A stretch of DNA of 64,000 nt, taken from NCBI GenBank assembly GCA_002682825.1, contig NOKP01000007.1, positions 248,001-312,000 of the forward strand. Reading direction: 5' to 3'. This document shows positions 10,871 to 21,600 of this stretch, one piece after another. Made by a program: the position numbers and the translations under genes. This DNA is from Neonectria sp. B-13 (lineage: Eukaryota > Ascomycota > Sordariomycetes > Hypocreales > Nectriaceae). Under the pieces are notes generated by a model that was not told the origin of the DNA, did not search any database, and saw only the letters and a list, made by a program, of their open reading frames with translations. Within the stretch, counting starts at the first letter, position 1. Every line of letters begins with the position of its first letter.

Positions 10871-11129
10871 AAATTACTTCAGTAAATATCTCATGTTCCC
10901 GTTCAATAGACCCATACAAATCCATAGATACTGACACACGGGCACTGCTAATTTCTCCGTAAGCCACATTTCTTTTACATTTATAATCAGTTCAATCCCC
11001 CTCCATCAGACACTCCATTTACCACGTCCTCAACCAAGCATATCACATTCCTTTTTATAATTGGAAATTCGAGCCCACTTCTTATCACAATCAATTCTCC
11101 ACTACCTGCAAACCAGAACAGGACTGGTC

Positions 11130-12790
11130 ATGGCAGAAACCGACGCTAAGACAGCTTCCCTACATCGAGCAGCCATTTCAGGCGAATCAGTGCCTGGCGA
11201 CCTGTCTTCAGAGCTCACGATACGATGTACCATCCGTGGAATCCGGCACCATGACGGCTTTGGGGCCGAATTGATGGAACGTCAGCAGCTTCCTCTTTCG
11301 ATAAAAAGAGCCCTGAATGCTCGAGCCATTATGAGCAACAGAATCCCCACCGGCATGGACACCTCAGAGCAGACGCCGTACTGTTTCTGGTACCCAGACA
11401 TTCCCAGCGAGGATACACTTCGACAGCTTTTGCGCCATAACTCGGGCAAATCTATGGCCTATCAGGTTGGCCGGGCTTGTGCTGCTGGAGGTTACGCCAG
11501 TCTCTACAAGCAGCTCGATCTATTCCCCGATGTATCCATCGCCGAAGAAGCCCGTGATAGCAGGGCCAGTGGAAGCAAAGAGATATACGACAGTATCGTC
11601 CAGCAGCCATGTCGATACGCTATTATGGACGACTACAGTCGTATTGTGAGGGATACCCCCATTCCGATGGCCTTTCTGAACGGTAACACTTGCACCCGTT
11701 CGACTCTGAGCCGGAAGAAGGTTATATATAATGACTGCATCGATTCCAGCCATTTATTGGAACCCGTCCTTGACATCACTGAAGACTGGAACCTGGATGT
11801 TGATGGCGTGCCAGTGAACTTGCAGCCAATCAGCCAAGAGACATTGAGCCTTCTTTACAGTCCGCTACCGCTTGACTTGCCAAACGTGGATAAAGATGTC
11901 CTCATTTTGATGGCCGCCTGGTCTGGCAACATTGATCGTTATACGCGTCTGCGACGAGAACGTATGGTCCCAGGGGAACGTGAATGCGTGGTTCGTGGCA
12001 TCTACCATCACACCTTTTTTGCAAAATGGTGTCATCTCAACCTCGATTCGACCTTTTACAAGCATGTCCATGCTCGGTTCCTGATGAACAATGACTTATC
12101 GTGGGNNNNNNNNNNNNNNNNNNNNNNNNNNNNNNNNNNNNNNNNNNNNNNNNNNNNNNNNNNNNNNNNNNNNNNNNNNNNNNNNNNNNNNNNNNNNNNN
12201 NNNNNCAAGAGCTCCATCGAAGAAAGCCTGTAATGGAAGAACAAGTCGCAATAGCTCTAGCAAGAGGTGGCTGGTTCCGGCAATTTTCCGAACTCAACCC
12301 TGCTCCGACTGCCAAACTATGGGATGTGGCTTCTACCCGTGTGGACACGCGCTTTGCAGAGTTTTTGGACAAGAAGGAATCTGAGATGCAGGATACTGAT
12401 GTGGATCCCGAACCTTTCTATCAAGACGACTGCCTTTCAGGCGAGACTTATGTCATTAGCTGTGAGTACATGCTCCAAGACCACGCGTTTCTATACCGAG
12501 AGCTCTCCCTGTACCATCTTGGCGTCAAGAGTCCGTTTGGGGTTGAGGGACAAGAGTATTCATCACGTATCGGGTGCATAAGCAACGTGCTCCTGTACGT
12601 GTCGGTCACACCAAGAATCCAGGTATCGCAAGAGTATGAGCATATGGACTTAACCACGGTCTACCGTGACAGTCCCTATGTAAGCCCAGAGGATCGTAAG
12701 AGGCTAGGCTGTTGGCCAGATCCTCATCGTCCGCCTCACGGATATCGCAATAGGCGTGAGGACACCTTTTCTAAAGGAGGCAGGACTTAG
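11130..12790 (+). CDS. Unrecognised fungal protein, interrupted by assembly gap
   Basis: Two open stretches flank the 100-N gap: 11130-12105 (from MAETDAKTAS) and 12206-12790 (ending TFSKGGRT). They are in different frames, which is expected if the N run is a placeholder of arbitrary length. I read them as one gene of about 520 aa plus the missing part. A TTG-initiated extension to 11061 is discarded. Visible segments include RYTRLRRERM, CVVRGIYHHTFFAKW and GCWPDPHRPPHGYRNRRED. From memory, the RLRR...VRGIYHHT block recurs in fungal hypothetical proteins, but I know of no function. No signal peptide, membrane segment or catalytic motif is evident. An intron inside the gap is possible. Confidence 0.55.
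12106..12205. other. Assembly gap (100 N)
   Basis: Exactly 100 consecutive N, the standard placeholder for a gap of unknown size, inside the preceding gene model. Confidence 0.99.
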
Positions 12791-13633
12791 ATCTTGGGTA
12801 GAAATAGCCTAGGACCACTGCTGTCAAACTGTACTTGTTTGGCAATGCATGCACGCAGTCTGAGGGGGGCCTTTGATAGAGTGAGGGGTAACGCTTAGAT
12901 CTAGAGGTAGTATTAGGTGAATAAATCCTATATTGTATTAGAGGAGAAATGATTTGACTTTTGATTTCCTCCAGAACTCTGCCTCCAGCCTTGACAGTTA
13001 TCCAACCCAGCATTTCAACGAGGCCTTCCAGCCACCGTACCCCGTCAATTAAGCACTCGCCCTTCCTTCTCCAAAGTGTACAAGACACGTCAAGCTTCCG
13101 CGCCCCTTCCGGCGAACTGTACATCGCGACTCAACATGCTAAACAAGATGACGTTATGTTGCATTTGCTTTTGTGATGTTTCTGAAGCGAAAAGAAACCA
13201 GTCAAATGTGTGTAAGGCAGGTACTGCGCAAACCTTGAGCAGGTAGGAGGTAGCGCCCGGCACCCAACACCAACACGTCGTAAGTCATAAAAGGAATGAG
13301 ATAGGGAGAATCCATTCTCATTCAGATAATTCAGGACAGAGAAACGGTTACTGCTGTACCATCTTATGGGTGATTAGGAAATTGGTGGGGGCGGGTATGA
13401 CGTGCACGCGCTACGTGACCGGGGTCAACCTGGGCCGTGACAGGAATGCTGACGCGATCCGGTAGTTTCGCTAGTTTCGGTAATTTCGGTATTTTCACTA
13501 GTATTGCGATTGGATTTCCATTATTCTTAGGATACATGCTTGATGCTTGACGGTGACGGTATATTATATAAACGTGTCTTGACATCATCTTTCAAAATAT
13601 CATTTTACCTTGGAATTCAGTCCAGCTTGCATA
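12791..13633. other. Intergenic region with short repeated motif
   Basis: About 840 bp upstream of the alpha-hydroxy-acid oxidase. A four-fold degenerate 9-bp direct repeat (GTAGTTTCG, CTAGTTTCG, GTAATTTCG, GTATTTTCA) spans 13462-13497. A TATA box is listed separately. No gene seen. Confidence 0.5.
13565..13572 (+). promoter_or_regulatory. TATA box of the alpha-hydroxy-acid oxidase
   Basis: A perfect TATATAAA lies 62 bp upstream of the predicted ATG at 13634. Strong TATA boxes in ascomycetes are typical of inducible rather than housekeeping genes. Confidence 0.55.
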
Positions 13634-15088
13634 ATGAGATTGCAACATATTGTGACTTGCCTTGCGGCAGGCAAACTGGCCACGGTGGCCGCGCAATCCG
13701 CGCAAGAACTTATTGATTCAGTGTTAAACCCCGACCCAGGCTCATCGAGATATGCATCATATGGAACAGAGATTTACTTCAATGCCACATTGTACAACCA
13801 AACTCTCAACATTTCAACAAACTACAACAAGCTGGAAGCTGCAGCAAAATTACGGTTGCGTCCCGCTGCTTACGATTATGCCGCAGGTGGCGCAGGATTG
13901 GAAAAGACAGTTGCTGCAAATCGAGATGCTTTTGACAACGTAAGTAACTCTCACACGAATCTACGTTTAAGTCACCAACCAATGTTAATTATTTTTAGTG
14001 GCACATTGTTCCCCGGGTAATGCGCCACGTACTCCCAAAGCGAAACCTTTCCACATCCATCTTCGGAAAGACTATACCAGCACCCATCGTGATGGCTCCC
14101 GTGGGCGTCCAGAAGCTCTTCCATCCCAACGGAGAGAGCGCCACAGCAAGTGTATTTGGAGAGCTGGGACTTCCGTTTACTCTGAGTACAGCAGCAAGTA
14201 CCGGCTTTGCAGACGTCGCAACGGCGAATGGAGACCATCCTCGATGGTATCAGCTTTACTGGCCCTCCGACGACGATCTGACTAGGTCCTACCTAAAATC
14301 AGCCAAGCAGAACGGATACGATGTTCTAGTTGTGACAATCGACACTTGGGATCTGGGATGGAGAACCCGCGACATGGATCGCGGTTTCTTCCCCTTCATT
14401 CAAGGTATTGGAGTTCAAATTGGACTCGAAGATGCCTGTGCACACGAGAAACTTGGATTCAACCCCTTGTCACCTAATGCAACGGCCGAACAGAAGCAGA
14501 CGGCGGCACTGTATCACATTATTACAACGTCAAGGGGAATTTCTCCGATATGGGAGAACCTGCCAAAGTTGCGAAAAGCTTGGGGCGAGGGACCAATCTT
14601 GCTTAAAGGGATACAGTCAGCAGAAGACGCGAGGAAAGCTATTGAGCATGGAGTCGACGGAATTATCGTGAGCAATGTAAGGAAAGCTACTATGCATGTC
14701 TGTACTATTGCTAACGTAACACAGCATGGTGGGCGCCAAGTCGATGGGGCTATCGGTTCCCTCGACGCCCTATACGAAATCTCGAAAGCAGTCAAGGGCA
14801 AGATCACAATCGGTTTTGATGGCGGCATCCGTTCAGGAGCAGACATGTAAGCATTCCATTATCAGACCATGCGGGAATATCTGACGGTGATTTAGTTTCA
14901 AAGCAATTGCGCTTGGTGCGGATTTTGTTCAGATCGGCCGCCCTGTTCTGTGGGGATTAGCTCTCGAAGGGGCACAGGGTGTTCGGCATGTGATGAAATC
15001 TCTGTTGGCCGAGTTCGATTTGACATTGGGTCTGTCGGGCTGTCAGAGCGTTCAAGACTTGAACCAATCTTTTATTGTCGCTAAATAG
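13634..15088 (+). CDS. Secreted FMN-dependent alpha-hydroxy-acid oxidase/dehydrogenase
   Basis: Members of this family (glycolate oxidase, lactate oxidase, lactate 2-monooxygenase, flavocytochrome b2 core) oxidise L-2-hydroxy acids to 2-keto acids using FMN. Four exons: 13634-13939, 13999-14676, 14725-14846 and 14896-15088, giving 432 aa. The N-terminus MRLQHIVTCLAAGKLATVAA looks like a signal peptide, so the enzyme is probably secreted. Family signatures are YDYAAGGAGLEKTVAANRDAF, PIVMAPVGVQKLFHPNGE, LSTAAST, PRWYQLYWP and, across the second splice, SNHGGRQVDG, whose His (about residue 329) is the catalytic base. FDGGIRSGADIFKAIALGAD is the phosphate-binding end of the barrel. The substrate is not determined by these motifs. 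The fungal secreted members I recall are mostly uncharacterised. It lies between the gap-broken gene and the 434-aa partner of the tyrosinase. Confidence 0.88.
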
Positions 15089-15969
15089 CAGTATGATATA
15101 CAAGTTCTCGGGTTCTTTGAAAGTAAGACCTAGTGTCTCTCGTCCCTGCTTGGTGTTTATCAACACCGACAGCGAATACTGACTAATAGCGGCGATTCTT
15201 GAGTATTGACGGCATGAGTTAGTTGGAACTAATGACACGGAAAATGTAACAAGTGAAGGCTCTCATCTATATCGAGGGTATCCCAACTTCCTTCGAGTCT
15301 TGGTCATGTTGCCAGCCTCTCGTGGCATACATCTCAAGATATAGACTGGATGGATACAATGTGTTGGTCTGATCTTCTTCGTACAAATGCACATTGCATT
15401 GAACGTGTACGGTTTAGTGCAGAGCCTGAGACAGAGGACGTTCGAGAGCCCCGGATTTTCAAGCTCAGGGCGATTGTCGACCTGGAATCCGTGATGTTCA
15501 GAGTCAGGACTTTCTTTTCTCAGCTTGGCCTTTGTACTTGAGTCGTAGAAGTAAAATCGAAGGGTCATGGTATGTCCCGTAATAAAAACAAACCCGCATG
15601 GGATCTTACCAAACTTGTGTCTGCTTGGGGGGGCGTTCAGTGCGCCGAAGATTTCCTGAGCTTTCAGCCCCAGCCGCAAAATTGTCCAAGGAGAAGTGGA
15701 CACCAAATGAAGATACTAACTGTGCGCAGAATGAGACGAGATGGTTGTTCTTGGGCCGAGATACGGCGCACCCTTCTTCATCATTCCCAGAGCATGACAC
15801 AAGTCCGGTACTCAAAAAGATTACAAAACAAAAAGGTTAACGAGGTTAGACAATTTAACAGTCAACTAAAATGCTTGAATGCAAATATAAGCTTACAGAT
15901 TTCCATGTTATTCCTAAACTAAGCCATTACTCACGGCTGAGTCTGAGATATATCAAAATGCTAGAGCCC
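15089..15969. other. Intergenic region between convergent genes, with a Myb-like remnant
   Basis: About 880 bp. The only recognisable content is a short Myb/SANT-like fragment (separate entry). Confidence 0.5.
15690..15838 (+). pseudogene. Possible Myb/SANT-like domain remnant, frame-shifted
   Basis: One frame reads KEKWTPNEDT and the next frame continues VRRMRRDGCSWAEIRRTLL followed by VRYSKRLQNKK. Together this resembles small fungal Myb-like domains (WTPEEDxxLxxMRxDGxSWxEIxxxLPxR...GxIxxRYxxKL). The two halves are in different frames. Either a 1-nt indel broke the domain, or an intron ends at the CTAAC...GCGCAG sequence at 15718-15731. No start or upstream exon is clear. Low confidence. 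Confidence 0.35.
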
Positions 15970-17445
15970 TCACACATTATTATTATATCTGCTCTTTAGA
16001 GGAATTCTGCGTCTACTGCTATTCCCAACAGCAACGGACTCGGCCATCAAGGCGCTCACATTTGCAGAAGCCTTCTTCTTGCACGGGCAGGGCTCCGCTT
16101 CCGTTACGCTGCCATCGGCAATCGTGACGCCATTGACTACCATGTGGATATAGTCAGCAAATTGAGCGCCGTAATTGACATTCTGGCTGTTGGTCGTGTC
16201 GACAAGATCAGAGACGGTGAGTTGTTGTCCTTCATTGTCGCCTGTGCCAACGACACCCTTGGGTACTTCGACGTGCAGGCGAAGACCCATATGCTTGCTG
16301 ATGTTGCCTCGCACCCAAGTGAATGTGCCCTCAGGGACTGGTTGGAGGTTATCTCCTGTTCCATCGGGGTCGAGCATGAAGTTGGACGAGTCGAACTGGG
16401 TCATGTAGATGGCTACCGGATCAGCGATGGAGACCTTGTTGCCGCCGCGGGCCAAACCGTTGATAGAGGCCCCAATCTAAGGCAGAGTTAGACTTAACAT
16501 TCTCTGGCAACTTGAACTGTTGGTATCTCACCTGGGGATCAGAGTTCCTGGTAGCCTGGCCATACTTGGAGCAGTTGCAGAGCTTGACCTTGTCCGTAAT
16601 CACATTTCCGTCACCATCTTTGCGGATGACGGTCCCCTGGGCAGCAATATCAACTTCAGCACCCAGGGTATTGTTGGGCTGAGCAAGGTGCATGATGCAG
16701 CCAGGGTTCACCGTAGTGAGAACGTAAGGGTCTCCAGGGGTAGTCTCCTCGACACCATTCCACTTGTTGTAAGGGTTGTAATTGCCCTTCTTGTCCAACA
16801 TGTCCTTGAGTTGTATCTTGTCTGCAAACTCAGGGTTGTTCTTCTTGTACAAAGCGAGCATCCTGTCCGGGTCATTCTCTGCCAAGAACTGCCAGTACTT
16901 CGAAACGATACGTGTTAGCTTTGAGAAGGCTCGAATCTAGCCGAAGGGGGGGGGGGGGGGACTTACCTCGGGACCTTCACAGGTAAAAGTCACAGATGTG
17001 ATCATTTGGTCTTCATTCTTTTTGACGGTCCATTCGAGATACTCGTCTTGTCGGTCACGATGAGCATCTGCAACCGTCCATCGTTCTTTGTCCGTGTGGG
17101 ATGAGTTTGCCACCTAGATGTGTTAGCTTTAGGAAAATCATCGAACCATGTTGTTCTTACCAAATTTGGGAAGCCTATCCAGCTGATTGGTGTTGACTTT
17201 TGGCCAATATTGAAAGGGGTGACGCGGCCATTGAAGAACTGGGACAATGGAGTACGTGGGATGTTATACGGCCCCAACAGCGGCTCCCCAGTATCGGGGT
17301 CTTTGGCATTGATCTCAAGGGTCATCCAGTCGGAGATGGTCTGGGACCAGTCCGCCCTCTGTTTTGGGTCCAAGCCATCATCTTGGTAAGGGTACGCCGG
17401 AGGGTTGAAGGCCGGAAGGGTTGAAGTGGTAACGTTCCGGGACAT
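15970..17445 (-). CDS. 434-aa protein of unknown function, divergent partner of the tyrosinase fusion
   Basis: Four exons: 17161-17445, 16967-17113, 16532-16897 and 15970-16476, all joined in frame, giving 434 aa. No signal peptide or membrane segment. Recognisable landmarks are SQFFNGRVTPFNIGQKSTPI, DEYLEWTV, TFTCEGPEYWQFLA, YNPYNKWNG, NTLGAEVDIAAQGTVIR, CNCSKYGQATRNSDPQIG and LARGGNKVSIADPVAIYM. The CNC and, later, CPCK motifs could hold a metal or disulfide, but this is a guess. I recall similar hypothetical proteins in fungi and bacteria without an assigned function. The gene faces away from the 1281-aa tyrosinase fusion with 1252 bp between the starts, so co-regulation is plausible. Intron 2 contains a run of 15 C on the coding strand a few bases after the 5' splice site. 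Confidence 0.72.
16946..16960. repeat. G15 homopolymer in an intron
   Basis: Fifteen consecutive G on the + strand (C15 on the coding strand), starting 6 nt after the donor of intron 2 of the 434-aa gene. Length is error-prone in sequencing and in replication. Confidence 0.9.
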
Positions 17446-18697
17446 TTCGACAGATGAAATCTAGCAAATGGGACGAGTATGGTGATGAATGGGGAAGAAT
17501 TGAGGGGATTTGGAGAAACTACTTTGTCGAGGTTGAAACGATACCTGATTGTGGCGAAGTCTCCAGGGCCTACCTATATACCTGGTGACTATTCCTCAAA
17601 AAGCTGTGAGATGTCAGAGTAGCCTAGTCACCTGCCCTCATTAGCGAGGCTGTATGTCACTAGTGGAGACTCATCACAGCAAAAGTTCGCAGCATTCGCG
17701 GTCCGATTTCATCTTTGGATTCTTGAATCTCACCGATGCTGACAGAGGCTGGCTGAATGCCGCAAATGTTACGTATGTCTCGGCACACCACCACGTCAGC
17801 TGAGAGGCCAAAGGGTTTCACCAATCGCGGGGTTCATCAACACCTCTCTCAACAACCCCGCAGGTGTTCTAGGAAAGGCAGACAAATATCGACCTATCGA
17901 TATGTCACATTCCTTTTTCGTCGAGCTGCATCTCAATAACATTCCAGCAGTAACTTCAACTCGTTTAGTTCACACCAACCTATGCTGTCCCCTCCAAAGA
18001 CTCCAATGGATGACACGGTAAACGTAATGTAGTCTACTGTACGGCACTTGTGGAAACTGTGGAAACTGTGGAGTGCGGCAACTACCTATGCAGCGGGACG
18101 GACCGTGAAGAGAACGTCGAACGAATAATATGTAACAACGGCCGGCCCAGGACACGATCGACACCTTCACTGCCGCAAAGGGGCTGTGTCGCGCGGGGTA
18201 ATGGTATGGAACTGAAAGCTTGGTGGAGAACTTCAGCTCAATAGTTCAGTTGTGGCTTACCTGAACAACTGAATTTGAACAACCACATGTGATATGGGAA
18301 CAATTGCACAACTTATGTGATGAGAACTGCTGGTTCCTAGGACGGCTAGAGACATGTGAGCGGTCTCATGCCGACAGCCCGACAAACTCAGCAGAGTCAG
18401 CTGGGCGCATTATTGGCGCTTAGCATACGTCATCAATTCCAATGGAGGAGAATGCCCAATGCGACAAAGCTTGGTGTGATAGTATTCGTACCAATCACTA
18501 AATTGTCCTCGCGTGGGAGATGATTACTGACCCACCACCCAGCCTCGCAGAGACTGGAGTCGCAATATACTACGGGGGATCTCCTTCACCCAGTAGTAAT
18601 AATCTCACTCTACACTCTACTTGTGTGATATAAGAGAGTAGAAAAGCACAATTTTCGCCCCCCGGAATCTCCTCAGTCTACAACCAACCAAGTCAAG
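17446..18697. promoter_or_regulatory. Divergent promoter region of the 434-aa gene and the tyrosinase fusion
   Basis: Both start codons point outwards from this 1252-bp region. A TATATAGG-like element lies near 17573-17580 on the minus strand, about 130 bp before the 434-aa start. GATATAAG at 18627-18634 lies about 65 bp before the tyrosinase ATG. A direct repeat of TGTGGAAAC/TGTGGAAAC/TGTGGAGTG spans 18050-18076. No ORF here has recognisable content. Confidence 0.55.
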
Positions 18698-21600
18698 ATG
18701 GCAGCCCAAGTTCCGCAACTATACTGGCGCACCTTCACCCGTAATGGCAAACAAGACGAAGATACCTTGGCCGACAAGCAGTTTCTTGCGGATAACTTGA
18801 CCGACTTCTTCGGCAAATGGCTACAGGAGGGCAATCACACAGAAGTGCAGACCTACGATGGTTTGGTCACGAACTTTTCAGGCAAGTTCCTATGACTGCA
18901 TTCTTTTGCTGTTGAACACTGCGGACTAATCTTTACTAGACGAAAATCAGTATGACACCAACACCTTTATGGTAGCAGACACCGGATTCCTTGATCGGAA
19001 GAAATTCTCAGACGGCGATTATTTCGACCCCATCATCCGGTTTTTGACCCTTGTGACCATTGCGGACAAGACTCCTTTCAGCACCTCCCCGTCTGAGTGG
19101 ACTCTTTGTATCGTTGGAAGTTCGCGCCCCAAGAACCCTGGTGCGTTCTTGCAAGTGGCATCTTGGGACGGAAGCACCTTTCGGTTTTACCAAGTAGGTC
19201 ATGACCTTGGTAGCCCGGGGCGAAACAGGACTGACAATTGGTGTAGAAGGACACGCCCATCGTCAACGGAAAAAGAGGCGTCTCAACCTGGAACTATTTT
19301 GGCCAATCCATGGATGCATTCGGGCCCTTTTCCTACCTCGGCCCCTTCAATGGACACGTCAATGGGGCGTGCATCATGAAGGAGCTACGCAAGTAAATCC
19401 CACGCCCAGTGCAAGCCTGATAGTGGTGAAGCACAAGTAACTGATATCGACATACATAGGCCCTGGATCCACTGGCTCGGCGGAGAGACCCAGAATTTCC
19501 AAGCCTCGTTATCTAGTGATGACATAAAGGCCTTTCAAGAGGTCCCTTGGCTCACGCAGGAAGGCGGAGGTGTTCTTTCTGCCGTCAATGCAAACCCAAA
19601 CAGTCTCGAAACCGCCATTGAACGAGGAGTAAGGAACTGGTTTTCCACTCGACAAAAGCGTGATTTCTTCATAAGCCCAACATCCACGCTCAAGACAAAC
19701 CCATCAAATGTCCCACGATGGACTTCTCATCTCTTCTTGACTACAACCATCAACATTGGTTGCGCAGATGATGCTGTGGGGCAACCTGCAGCTGATTATG
19801 ACTTCCCTCTAGATCATTTCTACGACCAAGAGCTCCTTGGCCTGTCGTTCACGGACTTATTGGTGAGCAACCTCTTTCTGAACACTGGATGATTAGATCC
19901 TTTCGTTGACCCTTCTCATAGCCAGTGGGCCTTCCTCAGATAGGATTCAAAGAAGCGGATTATAGGAAAGCCGTCACTACTCTGAGACTCTCCTTGCTCA
20001 CGGAAGTTGGGCCAAAGGACAAGGCCGACGTCACTTTGTCCTGGCAAGTGCTCGGGCAAGACAGAAGGAACAAGGGTGCATATAAAGACGTGCATTTCAA
20101 GATACTTCTCGAAAACAGCGAAGGTCTCTCGCCATTCAACATCCTCCATGCTTCGTTGGAGGATGCTGCCGGTGTCGAAAAGATGCAAACGCTCAAAAAG
20201 GTGCGCAAGTCTGGGTCTGCTGCTTCTTTCCTTGGCTTGTTCTCCGTCGACACCTTCAATGCCATTATGATGGTAGATTTCTGGAATCCCATCTATTCTT
20301 GGAAGCGTGGCTGTTTGATGCAATACGTTCCCAGCGAGACAACCTTCGACACCACATACGACATAGATGCCCGCTTCCTTGAGAATGTGAAAAGCTCGCA
20401 GTATGCTAAGCTGAAGATCGATGGGAGCCCAGAGTATGAGTTCATCAAGCTACTGGGTGTCGACTCGAATACGCATCAAGCTGCCATTCTCGAATACTTT
20501 CGGGCCGTTCAAGCCCGTATGAATGAGAACCCTGTAGGGACGCTGGTCGACTACCTCACGTTGGCCGAGTCACGAAGGCGCATCTATCGGCCCTTACCCC
20601 TGGATGAATTTGGTCCCACGATGCCCTTTGCTCTTAACCTCGATCCAAAGATACCGCTATACAAGGAGATGAAGTCCGATGGTACGACGCAGGACATTCC
20701 GGAGCGTGGCCGAAATTTTTTGCAACGCTGGACGCAATCACTGTCCGGCGTTGATCCTGAGATTCTGCCACAAAATGAAGATCCCGATGCTCAAGCTCAA
20801 GCGCCACTTGCAATCCATGCTTTGCCCAGGCCGGCCCGGCTCGCTATCCCTTGTCAGAACATCACCTCTGGAGTAGCGCCGAGCGAGGCTCCTTTGAGGA
20901 ACGGCTCAGGCTGTCCTTTCATGCCCAAGAACGTTTCCAATGACAATGTGTTTGCACTTGAGACCAACACATCCAAGACTGAAAGAATCCCCAACTGGAC
21001 CGACGATATTCTGCCTCTCATAGAAACCCCATACTGGGTTTCTGGAGACCCAGGAGCAACAGGTGCGTACTGGATTGACCGGATGATACATTGGAGCAAA
21101 TGGAGTCTTGCCGACTACGAAGACGTCAAGAAAAGGGCAGTTGGTATCTATCAGCACCTTCGGTCCAAATCAATGCCCATCACTCGTGATCCCCAGAACT
21201 ACTGGCCTGAAGAGGCTTTGGAGACCTTCCGTAACTGGGCCAATGCTGGATTTCCGCGAGATCAAAATGACTCTCTACCGTCGCAGGGTTTGATCCCGCT
21301 GATCCCCAAGCCGATAGAGTCACGGGATACTTTCAGGGTTAGGAGAGACATTATGAGTCTCAGCAGGGAGGAATTGGCCGTTTATCAATCCAAGTTGGAT
21401 GAGGTCCTTCAAGTTGGTGCTCTCAAATCTAAGTGGCAGGAGCTTGGACTTCTACGTAAGTTGACCACGGAGAGATTTAAATTATACCTTGTCTTGGTTG
21501 CTGATTGATTCTCAGACGCATACTGGTGTCTGCATTACCAAGAGGCGACCTTCCTCTGGCATCGGGCATATCTGCTCTATGTCGAGAAACTGATTGATTT

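Larger units (their letters stand above)
9995..11129. other. Intergenic region with AT-rich patch and degenerate repeats
   Basis: About 1.1 kb between divergent genes. It contains an AT-rich patch (10245-10365) and imperfect tandem repeats (10706-10870), listed separately. A minus-strand ORF at 10448-10702 (84 codons) has no recognisable content and is not called. Confidence 0.5.
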
